A stretch of 64,000 nt of DNA, taken from positions 35,752-99,751 of the forward strand of contig CAZBWS010000003.1 of NCBI GenBank assembly GCA_964495705.1, given 5' to 3'. The notes under the pieces were generated by a model, which did not search any database, was not told where the DNA came from, and saw only the letters and a list, made by a program, of their open reading frames with translations. Made by a program: the position numbers and the translations under genes. The DNA comes from CAZBWS01 sp964495705 (lineage in GTDB: Bacteria > Pseudomonadota > Gammaproteobacteria > HTCC5015). Positions 34,051-40,522 of this stretch are shown in pieces. Position 1 is the stretch's first letter; each line of letters starts with the position of its first letter.

Positions 34051-34634
34051 ATATAGATGGAGCTTTACTTAAAAAGCCAATTGTATATATCTTTGCAATA
34101 TTAATGATTGGGGGTAGCATTAATTTTTCTTTATGGTTGCGCGTTGATGTGGCAAATAAAAAATATTTAAAAGCCAATAATGAATACCACGATGCCTACA
34201 TGCGCTATCAAAGACTGATTTCAGATTTAACTTTATTTGAGGAGTATAAAAACAAGTATTTCAATTATAAGAGGCAAGGTGTAATTGGTCTAGAAAATCG
34301 TTTGTCGTGGGCAGAAGTGTTACAGGCACAAAATATAGCCTTGAGCCTGCCGGATTTCAGGGTTGAAATAAGTCCTCGTCATGTGTTTCATAAAAAAGAC
34401 TCTCCTGCGGATATACAATGGTTTAAATCTACACAACGTATAAACGCCAGTCTTCTTCACGAAGTTGATTTATTTCAGATACTACAATCTTTGTCCGACC
34501 ATGCGGAAGGAATTTTTCGCGTGTCTTCTTGTAAGCTTAAGCGTGCACAAGATATAAGCTTAATAGCACAAGCTAAAAATATCGATGCAGCTTGCGTATT
34601 GCATTGGTATAGCCTGCAAATCATGGAACAGTAG
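34047..34634 (+). CDS. PilO/MshJ-like inner-membrane protein
   Basis: A 195-residue protein with one N-terminal membrane helix (PIVYIFAILMIGGSINFSLWL), a short coiled coil (KKYLKANNEYHDAYMRYQRL) and a periplasmic domain containing LLHEVDLFQILQSLSDHAEGIFRVSSCKLKRA, which recalls the PilO/GspM ferredoxin-like fold. The start is TTG 34047, overlapping the previous stop as TTGA, with AAGGTG upstream; no in-frame ATG fits. Assignment rests on position after the PilM-PilN-like gene and on topology. Confidence 0.65.
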   Translation: MNIDGALLKKPIVYIFAILMIGGSINFSLWLRVDVANKKYLKANNEYHDAYMRYQRLISDLTLFEEYKNKYFNYKRQGVIGLENRLSWAEVLQAQNIALSLPDFRVEISPRHVFHKKDSPADIQWFKSTQRINASLLHEVDLFQILQSLSDHAEGIFRVSSCKLKRAQDISLIAQAKNIDAACVLHWYSLQIMEQ

Positions 34635-34644
34635 GTGAAAAAAC

Positions 34645-35040
34645 TTGATTAAAAATATATCAATATGTTTCTTTTTACTATTTTTTGCGCCGGTTAAGGC
34701 AGAGCAATTAGGTTTTTTATTTACTACTCCATTACAAAGGGAAGTATTAAATGCCCTACGTGAAAAACATAAAAATGGCCTATATATCGAAAACAATGAG
34801 AATGTAAAAGCACCGATATATAAATTTCATGGCTTTGTTAGTAAGAATAAAAAAATGAAAAAATTATGGGTAAATGACCAAGCCATAAATACAACGGGAT
34901 CAGTTTTAAATGTAAAAAAAGAGCAAAATATAGATCTTCCTGTAGGGCGAGTGTCAATTAAGCCGGGACAAATATATCAGTCTTCCCATGCCCGTATTAT
35001 AGAAGGCTTTCACGTAAACACTGTTAATAAGGATGAGTAA
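34645..35040 (+). CDS. PilP/MshK-like small periplasmic protein
   Basis: A 131-residue protein with a signal peptide (ISICFFLLFFAPVKA) and a small beta-rich domain: IYKFHGFVSKNKKMKKLWVNDQAINTTG, then LPVGRVSIKPGQIY. The pattern of a hydrophobic strand, basic turn and VWVN/G-type strand resembles the PilP/GspC homology region or MshK, which links the inner platform to the secretin. The start is TTG 34645 with AGGTG 8 nt before it, the second TTG start in a row. It overlaps the next gene by 8 nt. The family call is tentative. Confidence 0.6.
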   Translation: MIKNISICFFLLFFAPVKAEQLGFLFTTPLQREVLNALREKHKNGLYIENNENVKAPIYKFHGFVSKNKKMKKLWVNDQAINTTGSVLNVKKEQNIDLPVGRVSIKPGQIYQSSHARIIEGFHVNTVNKDE

Positions 35041-36079
35041 TCAACAGCGAGGGGCCGCTTTATTGCTTATGTTTTTAGTTTTGATACTGTCGGCTTTGTC
35101 CGTAGTACTTGTAAATTACCGATTTAATACGAGTAGTTTAGAACGTGATGCGCAGGGGCTACGTGACTTATATGAAGCTAAGCAAATTTTATTGTCTTAT
35201 GCAGCAAGAGCTCATGGCCGTGAAAGCGATAATGCCTTGGAACGTCGTGAATTACAGTTAGCTAGACCGGGCGAACTTCCCTGCCCTGATGCAGACAATA
35301 GTGGGCAGTCAACATTTCCAAATTTCGATTATTTGGGTGCTAACTGTCGTTATCAAGCTGCTTGGTTTGCCTGGGAAACATTTGATGCACCTGGCATTTC
35401 AAACAATACGTCTAGTGATATATGGTTTGCTGTCGCTGAGGGTTTCGCCAATAAAAGTGGCCTTGGAGGCTATAATGAGCCTGTGCTCAATTACCTGAGC
35501 CCTGTAACTATGACCCTAGATGGAAACCCTGTTGTTGCTGTCTTGATATATTCTGGTGAAGCTTTTCCTTATCAATTACAGCGTCATGTGAATGACGCGG
35601 CTATTGCACAAGATAGCTTCTTTGAGGCTGAGAATGCAGACTCGAATAATAATGAGTTTGTTAGTCAATCCATAGTTACTGATTTTAATGATATTGCTAT
35701 AGGTATTACGCTAGACGAACTTTTGATTACTGTTGAAAAGCAGGCAGTTATTGCAATCGCGAAGCGACTAAATCAATATTTTTTAGATAATGGCCAATAT
35801 CCAGCACCTTCTACTACAGGCGACTTATGTGATATGCCATTACTACCAGGACAAGGAAATATCCCTAAAAATTGTATAGGTATTGTTAGTACGGCTCCTA
35901 GTCTGCCATTCCCTCTAGCCTCAGCAGAAGATGCAGCTGATGTGTGGGTTGTGCGTAATGAGTGGCTGCCCTTATTTAATTATACACGCATAGCTAATAA
36001 TCATATGCGTCTTAGCTCACGTACGTCTAGTAGCAGTATGCGTCCGATAGATTTTGAAGATGCTGTCCAGAAAAGGTGA
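35033..36079 (+). CDS. Pilin-like protein with LPCPD motif (GspK/PilX-like N-terminus)
   Basis: A 348-residue protein whose N-terminus, NQQRGAALLLMFLVLILSALSVVLV, has the basic leader, G-A junction and hydrophobic helix of a minor pilin but lacks Glu at position 5, as GspK/PilX-type tip subunits do. After the helix comes AKQILLSYAARAHGR and GELPCPDADNSG, a motif repeated in the next gene's product. The large C-terminal part contains two further Cys and is not recognised. ATG 35033 overlaps the preceding stop by 8 nt. It is likely a tip or minor component of the filament. Confidence 0.7.
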   Translation: MSNQQRGAALLLMFLVLILSALSVVLVNYRFNTSSLERDAQGLRDLYEAKQILLSYAARAHGRESDNALERRELQLARPGELPCPDADNSGQSTFPNFDYLGANCRYQAAWFAWETFDAPGISNNTSSDIWFAVAEGFANKSGLGGYNEPVLNYLSPVTMTLDGNPVVAVLIYSGEAFPYQLQRHVNDAAIAQDSFFEAENADSNNNEFVSQSIVTDFNDIAIGITLDELLITVEKQAVIAIAKRLNQYFLDNGQYPAPSTTGDLCDMPLLPGQGNIPKNCIGIVSTAPSLPFPLASAEDAADVWVVRNEWLPLFNYTRIANNHMRLSSRTSSSSMRPIDFEDAVQKR

Positions 36080-36093
36080 TAGAGAGAATGATT

Positions 36094-36903
36094 ATGGTTA
36101 AGCAATATGGATTTAGTCTGATTGAGTTGGCCGTAGTAATGATGATTTTAGGGCTTTTACTGGGTGGCTTATTAGGGCCCTTAAGCAACCGTACTCAACT
36201 GCAACGCTTGCAAGAGACCGAATCTGATTTGGCACTGATTAAGCAAGCGTTGATTAGTTATGCTATTCGTCATGGTCGCCTGCCCTGCCCCGATACTAAT
36301 GCTGAAACACCTATTGATTTACGCGATGGGCTAGAAAACAACCCCTTGCCTGGGCTACGCTGTGGGCAAGCTAATGGCATTGTAGCGTCGCCTAATTTAG
36401 TGGAACAGCGTAAAGTAGTTACAGGCTTTTTGCCTTATAAGGACTTAGGTATAGGTCAGTACGATAGCTATGGAAATGCCTATATATACACTGTCTCCTT
36501 AAGCTATGCGGATATGCCCTCGAGCTTAGATCCTACACCTTTCCCTGAGCTCACTAGCACTTCTAATCCGCCTCCATCAGGCGCGTGTGAACTCCCTCGT
36601 GCTGACCTGGCTCCTCGTCCTAGTTTTAGTATTTGCAGTAAAGGAGGTATTAGAGTTTTATCTGCAGCGGGAGCTCCTACACCTATTTATGATGATCTAC
36701 CCTTTATGGTACTAAGCCGCGGCGCGAGTGGTATAGCTGCCATTAGTGGCTTAGCTGATCAGCAAGAGAATACTGACGGGGATCGCAGCTTTGTACAGCG
36801 CTATATTAATACCAGTCCAGGAAATGAGTTTGATGATGTATTGATGTGGGTGCCAGCGCCTGTATTGGGTTTGCACTTAATTCAGGCAGGGGTCTTGCCG
36901 TAA
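36094..36903 (+). CDS. Prepilin-type protein with LPCPD motif
   Basis: A class III-like prepilin leader MVKQYG/FSLIELAVVMMILGLLLGGLL with Glu5 is clear, so a prepilin peptidase encoded elsewhere should process it. The mature N-terminal helix is followed by LALIKQALISYAIRHGRLPCPDTN, the same SYAxR…LPCPD block as in the upstream protein, then a 180-residue C-terminal domain with several cysteines and proline-rich loops. ATG 36094 is chosen because GAGAG lies 7 nt upstream and gives a normal 6-residue leader; GTG 36076 and ATG 36088 are alternatives. It is the last gene of the operon. It may be the main filament subunit, or a minor one with the major pilin elsewhere. Confidence 0.75.
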   Translation: MVKQYGFSLIELAVVMMILGLLLGGLLGPLSNRTQLQRLQETESDLALIKQALISYAIRHGRLPCPDTNAETPIDLRDGLENNPLPGLRCGQANGIVASPNLVEQRKVVTGFLPYKDLGIGQYDSYGNAYIYTVSLSYADMPSSLDPTPFPELTSTSNPPPSGACELPRADLAPRPSFSICSKGGIRVLSAAGAPTPIYDDLPFMVLSRGASGIAAISGLADQQENTDGDRSFVQRYINTSPGNEFDDVLMWVPAPVLGLHLIQAGVLP

Positions 36904-37127
36904 TTGGCAGGAGATTAATTGTGCAGATATAGGTTGAGAATTCAAAAATGACGGTTTTATCATCATAGCTCAATACTGATTGTTTGCGTTCCGGGCTAGA
37001 GATAAGCCATGGACATATTAAATTGATGCCTCTCAAGCTTACTTAAAAGGCAGGTGTATTGAGCGGGGCTTTATCTATAGTACGCCCCTTAAGGCAAGAA
37101 CCACTAGAGCTAAAACACTGAAAAATA
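36904..37127. other. Intergenic space after the filament operon
   Basis: A 224-nt stretch between convergent genes. A weak hairpin GGCT-AGAGATA-AGCC is near 36995-37010 and ACTGA/TCAGT near 37117-37132. I see no clear terminator for the filament operon and no further gene. Confidence 0.5.
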
Positions 37128-37373
37128 TCAGTATCTACGACCGGATCGATAACCTCGACCATAGTGAGATCTTTTATATTTAGAATGATTTCGCTTCTTA
37201 TAGTAACGAGAGTAATGGTGTTTTTTGTAGTGATAGTGTTGCTGGGCATAGTGATGGTATTGGTTGTAATGATGATTGTAATGGTTGTAATGATGGCTAT
37301 AGCTGCGCGCGCTGGCAGGAATACTCATTAGTACGGCACACATCGTGATAATGACAATAAACATGCGCTTCAT
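37128..37373 (-). CDS. Small secreted His/Tyr/Arg-rich protein
   Basis: An 81-residue protein with a clear signal peptide (MFIVIITMCAVLMSIPASA/RSY). The mature part of about 55 residues is almost entirely His, Tyr, Lys, Arg, Ser and Asn in irregular HHY/HYN/YHH repeats, changing toward Arg/Gly at the C-terminus (YGRGYRSGRRY). AGGAGA precedes the ATG at good spacing, which supports real translation. The His density suggests metal binding or adhesion to the cell surface, but I recognise no family and assign no function. Confidence 0.7.
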   Translation of the reverse strand: MKRMFIVIITMCAVLMSIPASARSYSHHYNHYNHHYNQYHHYAQQHYHYKKHHYSRYYKKRNHSKYKRSHYGRGYRSGRRY

Positions 37374-37549
37374 AACTACTTCTCCTATATCAAATTTATC
37401 TATATGCGAGCACTAAAAAAGTGTTTGCACATATAAGAGAACCATTCATTTCAGCTTAGTTCCGCAATGAATTACCACCAATTCAAAGCCTCTATGGTCT
37501 TTATTAAGGTAAACAATCATTAGACTGGGTGATTGGCTTGCTTTAGGTA

Positions 37550-37575
37550 TAAAAAAGGACGCTAAAAAGCGTCCT
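37550..37575 (-). terminator. Intrinsic terminator after the tRNA gene
   Basis: Perfect 8-nt arms AGGACGCT and AGCGTCCT around AAAA, followed on the minus strand by a run of T (the AAAAAA at 37551-37556). It lies 13 nt past the tRNA 3' end. Confidence 0.88.
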
Positions 37576-37587
37576 GATTCAAGTAGA

Positions 37588-37664
37588 TGGTGGGCCCTCG
37601 CGGACTTGAACCGCGGACCTGTCGATTATGAGTCGAATGCTCTAACCAGCTGAGCTAAGGGCCC
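37588..37664 (-). tRNA. tRNA with anticodon CAU, probably tRNA-Ile2
   Basis: A 77-nt cloverleaf: acceptor GGGCCCT/AGGGCCC, D arm TAGCTCAGCTGGTTAGAGCA, anticodon arm CGACTCATAATCG with CAU, T arm with GGTTCAAGTCC, discriminator A and encoded CCA. The CGACTCATAATCG arm and the T arm match E. coli ileX more than elongator tRNA-Met, so I favour tRNA-Ile2, read AUA after lysidine modification by TilS. Elongator Met remains possible. Confidence 0.93.
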
Positions 37665-38096
37665 TGAAAAACAACTGGATTAGTTGTTCTTAAGGTCAGG
37701 GATTTTAGGGCTTCCCGACACATATTCCAAGTCTTTATATTCTTTTATTTACTTTATTTTCCTACCATTATTTTTTAATACTTAGATTAATTTTTTCTGA
37801 AAATTAATAAAAAGCCTTTTAAAAATATCTTTTTGTACTAGCAAGAAATGACAAGAGATAGTCAGTTTGTACAAAATTGGCGCTATAAGCACAATATTGC
37901 TCATGTTTTTGTCGTGTTTAAGCGATTAAGTCGCCTTTTCCTATCCGCTTGTCGTTGTTAGGGTAGCCCTTGTCTTGATGAGCCATATTGGCGCGTCACG
38001 TTTTCAGGCTTCGGTGTTAATGCCGAAAAAGGTTGCTGGGGAGCTGCCTTCCTGAGTTTTTATTTCACTAATATCACAATCCCTGGGGGGAGAAAA
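37665..38096 (+). promoter_or_regulatory. Intergenic and leader region of the lipase operon
   Basis: A 432-nt AT-rich stretch without a gene. Hairpins GCGA-TTAAG-TCGC (about 37921-37933) and TTCGG-TGTTAATG-CCGAA (about 38010-38027) suggest a structured 5' leader. The strong ribosome site GGGGGGAG is just before ATG 38097. The 10-mer TGGGGAGCTG (38037-38046) also occurs in the candidate small RNA at 24202. I could not fix a promoter with confidence. Confidence 0.45.
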
Positions 38097-39104
38097 ATGA
38101 GTACTAATAAAAATATTATCAGTAATAAGAAGCTAGCGAAAAAACTACTATTAGCTTGTTCTATGTTGTTCGCAGCTGACCAAGCTTTTGCAGTGGGGTG
38201 CTCAGCATATAGAGGGTCTTCTGGCGGTTATACAGATACTAAAAACCCTTTTCTACTGGTGCATGGTGTAAGTGGCTTTGACCAAGTGGGCGGCTTGATA
38301 GGCTACTTTCATACTATCCCACAAAATTTATGTCGTTCAGGTGCGGATGTTGAAGTCGCGAATGTTGCTGCATTTAATTCCAGTGAACAGCGCGGTAAAA
38401 CATTAGCGGAAGATATTAATAGGAACCGTTATGGCTCTTCTAAATTTAATATTATCGCCCATAGCCAAGGCGCGCCTACAGCACGAGTGGCAGTAACTTA
38501 CGATGCTTCCATGAATTCACGTGGCAATGGAAGGATTAAATCAGTCACCTCTGTTGGTGGTGTTAATAAAGGCTCTAAAGTTGCTGACGTGGTTCGAGGT
38601 GTAGTGCCTTCTAGTGGTTATATTCCAGGTGGAGTTAATGGATTAGCAAGAGCATTAGGTGGATTAATTAGTGCCATTTCAGGCAGCAGGAATTCACAGG
38701 ATGGTATTAATGCACTGAATACGTTGACGACTGAAGGCACAAACGACTTGAATAAGCGCCACGGCTACGGTGTTGCAAAAAGTTATTGCAGTAATGATCG
38801 ACAGACTTCGGCGACGGTGAACGGCAATAAGGTATATCTTTATTCTTGGGCGGGAAAATCGCCACTAACTAATGTACTAGATATTACTGATGCCTTTGTT
38901 GGTATCACTTCTTTGGTTTTTGGAAAGGAAGATAATGATGGCTTGGTTTCTGTTTGCTCACAAAAATTAGGTAGCTATTTGGGTGCACAGAGAGCAAATC
39001 ACGTAGATGAAATAAATCACTTGTTTGGTCTACGAAGCTTGTTCCATAACCCTGTTACCATGTACCGTAAGCACGCTAACCGCCTTCGTAACAAAGGTCT
39101 ATAA
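38097..39104 (+). CDS. Secreted triacylglycerol lipase, family I.1-like
   Basis: A 335-residue secreted alpha/beta hydrolase like Pseudomonas LipA. A signal peptide ends AFA/VG. NPFLLVHGVSGFDQ forms the oxyanion region, AHSQGAPTAR carries the nucleophile serine (AHSQG instead of the usual GHSHG), DNDGLVSVCS the catalytic aspartate and calcium-binding region, and ANHVDEINHLFG the catalytic histidine. Two cysteines (SYCSND and VSVCSQ) are placed to form the family disulfide. The next gene is its foldase, as expected for this family, and secretion would normally use a type II system. Confidence 0.92.
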   Translation: MSTNKNIISNKKLAKKLLLACSMLFAADQAFAVGCSAYRGSSGGYTDTKNPFLLVHGVSGFDQVGGLIGYFHTIPQNLCRSGADVEVANVAAFNSSEQRGKTLAEDINRNRYGSSKFNIIAHSQGAPTARVAVTYDASMNSRGNGRIKSVTSVGGVNKGSKVADVVRGVVPSSGYIPGGVNGLARALGGLISAISGSRNSQDGINALNTLTTEGTNDLNKRHGYGVAKSYCSNDRQTSATVNGNKVYLYSWAGKSPLTNVLDITDAFVGITSLVFGKEDNDGLVSVCSQKLGSYLGAQRANHVDEINHLFGLRSLFHNPVTMYRKHANRLRNKGL

Positions 39105-39111
39105 ATCGTTG

Positions 39112-39137
39112 GCCCGTGTATTTACACGGGCTTTTTT
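39112..39137 (+). terminator. Intrinsic terminator between lipase and foldase genes
   Basis: GCCCGTGTA-TT-TACACGGGC has 9-nt perfect arms and six following T. It lies between the lipase stop and the foldase ribosome site, so it probably attenuates foldase expression relative to lipase rather than ending the operon completely. Confidence 0.9.
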
Positions 39138-39153
39138 GATTGAAGGGGGATAC

Positions 39154-40206
39154 ATGAAAATCAAAGTTTTATATGGTCTAGGTCTACTAGGCTTTTTTGT
39201 TATTTTGCTTAAGTTTATGCCAGAAAAAACGCCAACAAATACAGTTAATATGGTTTATGACGTGCCTCAGAATGATGTCTCTATCGCTCATGAAGTACAA
39301 GTTGATATTCAGCATAGCGTTTCTGAAAAATGGATTGAAGCTGAAAAAATCCCATCCTTAGCAGGTACTCATATTGATGGTGATTTACGCGAAGATGAGC
39401 GTGGAAATCTAATTGTTAATCTATCCGTAAAAGATTTTTTTGACTATTTTCTTGGCGCTATTGGTGAGCGTAGTAAGGATCAGGTTTTATCTGAGCTGGA
39501 ATTACAAATTAAAGCTCGCTTAGGCGTGAAGTCGGCAGGCCAAGCGATAGCGTTATTGCACAACTATATTCAATATCAAGTGCATATGACTAGCATGATG
39601 CAGGCGCCACTATCACCTTATGAGGAACAGGATTATCGTTATTACGCGGATGTTATGTCTTCGGCTTTTGCGGAGCTAAAAAATGTACGTCGTGAATATT
39701 TTGACCCTGCAACAGTCGATGCTTTTTTCTCTTTTGAAGAGACATATGGTGATTTCAGTGTAGGTATGTTGTTGGTTGAGGCAGATATTAATTTAACTGA
39801 AGAAGAGAAGGCTTATCAGATTGAACAATTAAAATCCCAGTTGCCGGAAGAAATGCAACAAGCAGAAACGAGAGCAGCAGAGAGCTCAAAGAGAGTTCAA
39901 GAAATTAGGGATATTTATGCGGAAGGTGTTAGAGATAGTGCCTATGCCTCCGAGCGGGTCAGTGGTTATTTTAGCGAGCAAGAAGTAGAGGAGTTATTTG
40001 CTTTCTATACAAGGGAAGGTCAGTGGGAAGAAAAAATGCAGCAATACTTTGAGAAAAAAGCAGATATCCAACGCAGTGGATTAGCGGAAGCCGATGCGGA
40101 ACTTGCCATTGTGAGCTTGCGTGATTCGTTGTTCGAGGAGTCTGAAGTTAATCGTTTATTGTCTGAAGAAGCAATAATGCGTGATACACAAAGTGCAGAG
40201 CTTTAA
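39154..40206 (+). CDS. Lipase-specific foldase (lipase chaperone)
   Basis: Lif proteins are anchored in the inner membrane and fold the lipase in the periplasm before secretion. The 350-residue protein has an N-terminal membrane anchor (VLYGLGLLGFFVILLKF), a variable linker, the first mini-domain with IPSLAGTHIDGDLREDERGNLIVN and the Lif signature KDFFDYFLGAIGE, where the usual first Arg is Lys. Long charged helices follow (residues about 180-350), forming the clamp. ATG 39154 with GGGGGA upstream is selected; an in-frame reading extending upstream overlaps the terminator and lipase gene and is rejected. Confidence 0.88.
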   Translation: MKIKVLYGLGLLGFFVILLKFMPEKTPTNTVNMVYDVPQNDVSIAHEVQVDIQHSVSEKWIEAEKIPSLAGTHIDGDLREDERGNLIVNLSVKDFFDYFLGAIGERSKDQVLSELELQIKARLGVKSAGQAIALLHNYIQYQVHMTSMMQAPLSPYEEQDYRYYADVMSSAFAELKNVRREYFDPATVDAFFSFEETYGDFSVGMLLVEADINLTEEEKAYQIEQLKSQLPEEMQQAETRAAESSKRVQEIRDIYAEGVRDSAYASERVSGYFSEQEVEELFAFYTREGQWEEKMQQYFEKKADIQRSGLAEADAELAIVSLRDSLFEESEVNRLLSEEAIMRDTQSAEL

Positions 40207-40247
40207 AGATACTTTAATTAAGTAATAAAGAAGTAATAGGTATAAAA

Positions 40248-40484
40248 ATGCAAGGAAAATGTAGTCTAGCGGCACAAATATTGAGGCAATATAATGTCTC
40301 GATGTTAGCGGTGAATAATAAAGCAAGTCAGTTAACTGCGGGAGTAAGTATGGATGCGGATGATATGGGGCTGGTGCAATTTTACCAAGCCATGCGCTCT
40401 ATAGAGAGTGTCGGATATTCCGTGAAAGTGAAGAAGTTAAAAATATCAGGTTCGTTGATTAGTATAATCAAAGCATTACACTAA
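40248..40484 (+). CDS. Small protein of unknown function
   Basis: A 78-residue protein with no signal peptide or membrane segment: a mixed N-terminal half (CSLAAQILRQYNVSMLAVNN) and a basic, strand-like C-terminus (YSVKVKKLKISGSLISIIKAL). A short AGG lies upstream of the ATG, and a clear terminator follows 6 nt after the stop, which favours a real gene. It is 41 nt beyond the foldase gene and may be co-transcribed with it. I recognise no family. Confidence 0.55.
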   Translation: MQGKCSLAAQILRQYNVSMLAVNNKASQLTAGVSMDADDMGLVQFYQAMRSIESVGYSVKVKKLKISGSLISIIKALH

Positions 40485-40490
40485 GTTCAT

Positions 40491-40521
40491 AAAAAAGCCC
40501 CATACTTGATGGGGCTTTTTT
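40491..40521. terminator. Bidirectional terminator between the small gene and rpoD
   Basis: AAAAAAGCCCCAT-ACTTG-ATGGGGCTTTTTT is a perfect stem with A and T runs on both sides. It serves the + strand small gene and rpoD on the minus strand. Confidence 0.94.
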
Positions 40522-40522
40522 G

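Noticed and set aside
38010..38096. Riboswitch in the lipase leader
   Set aside because: Only short hairpins are visible; no known riboswitch core could be recognised.
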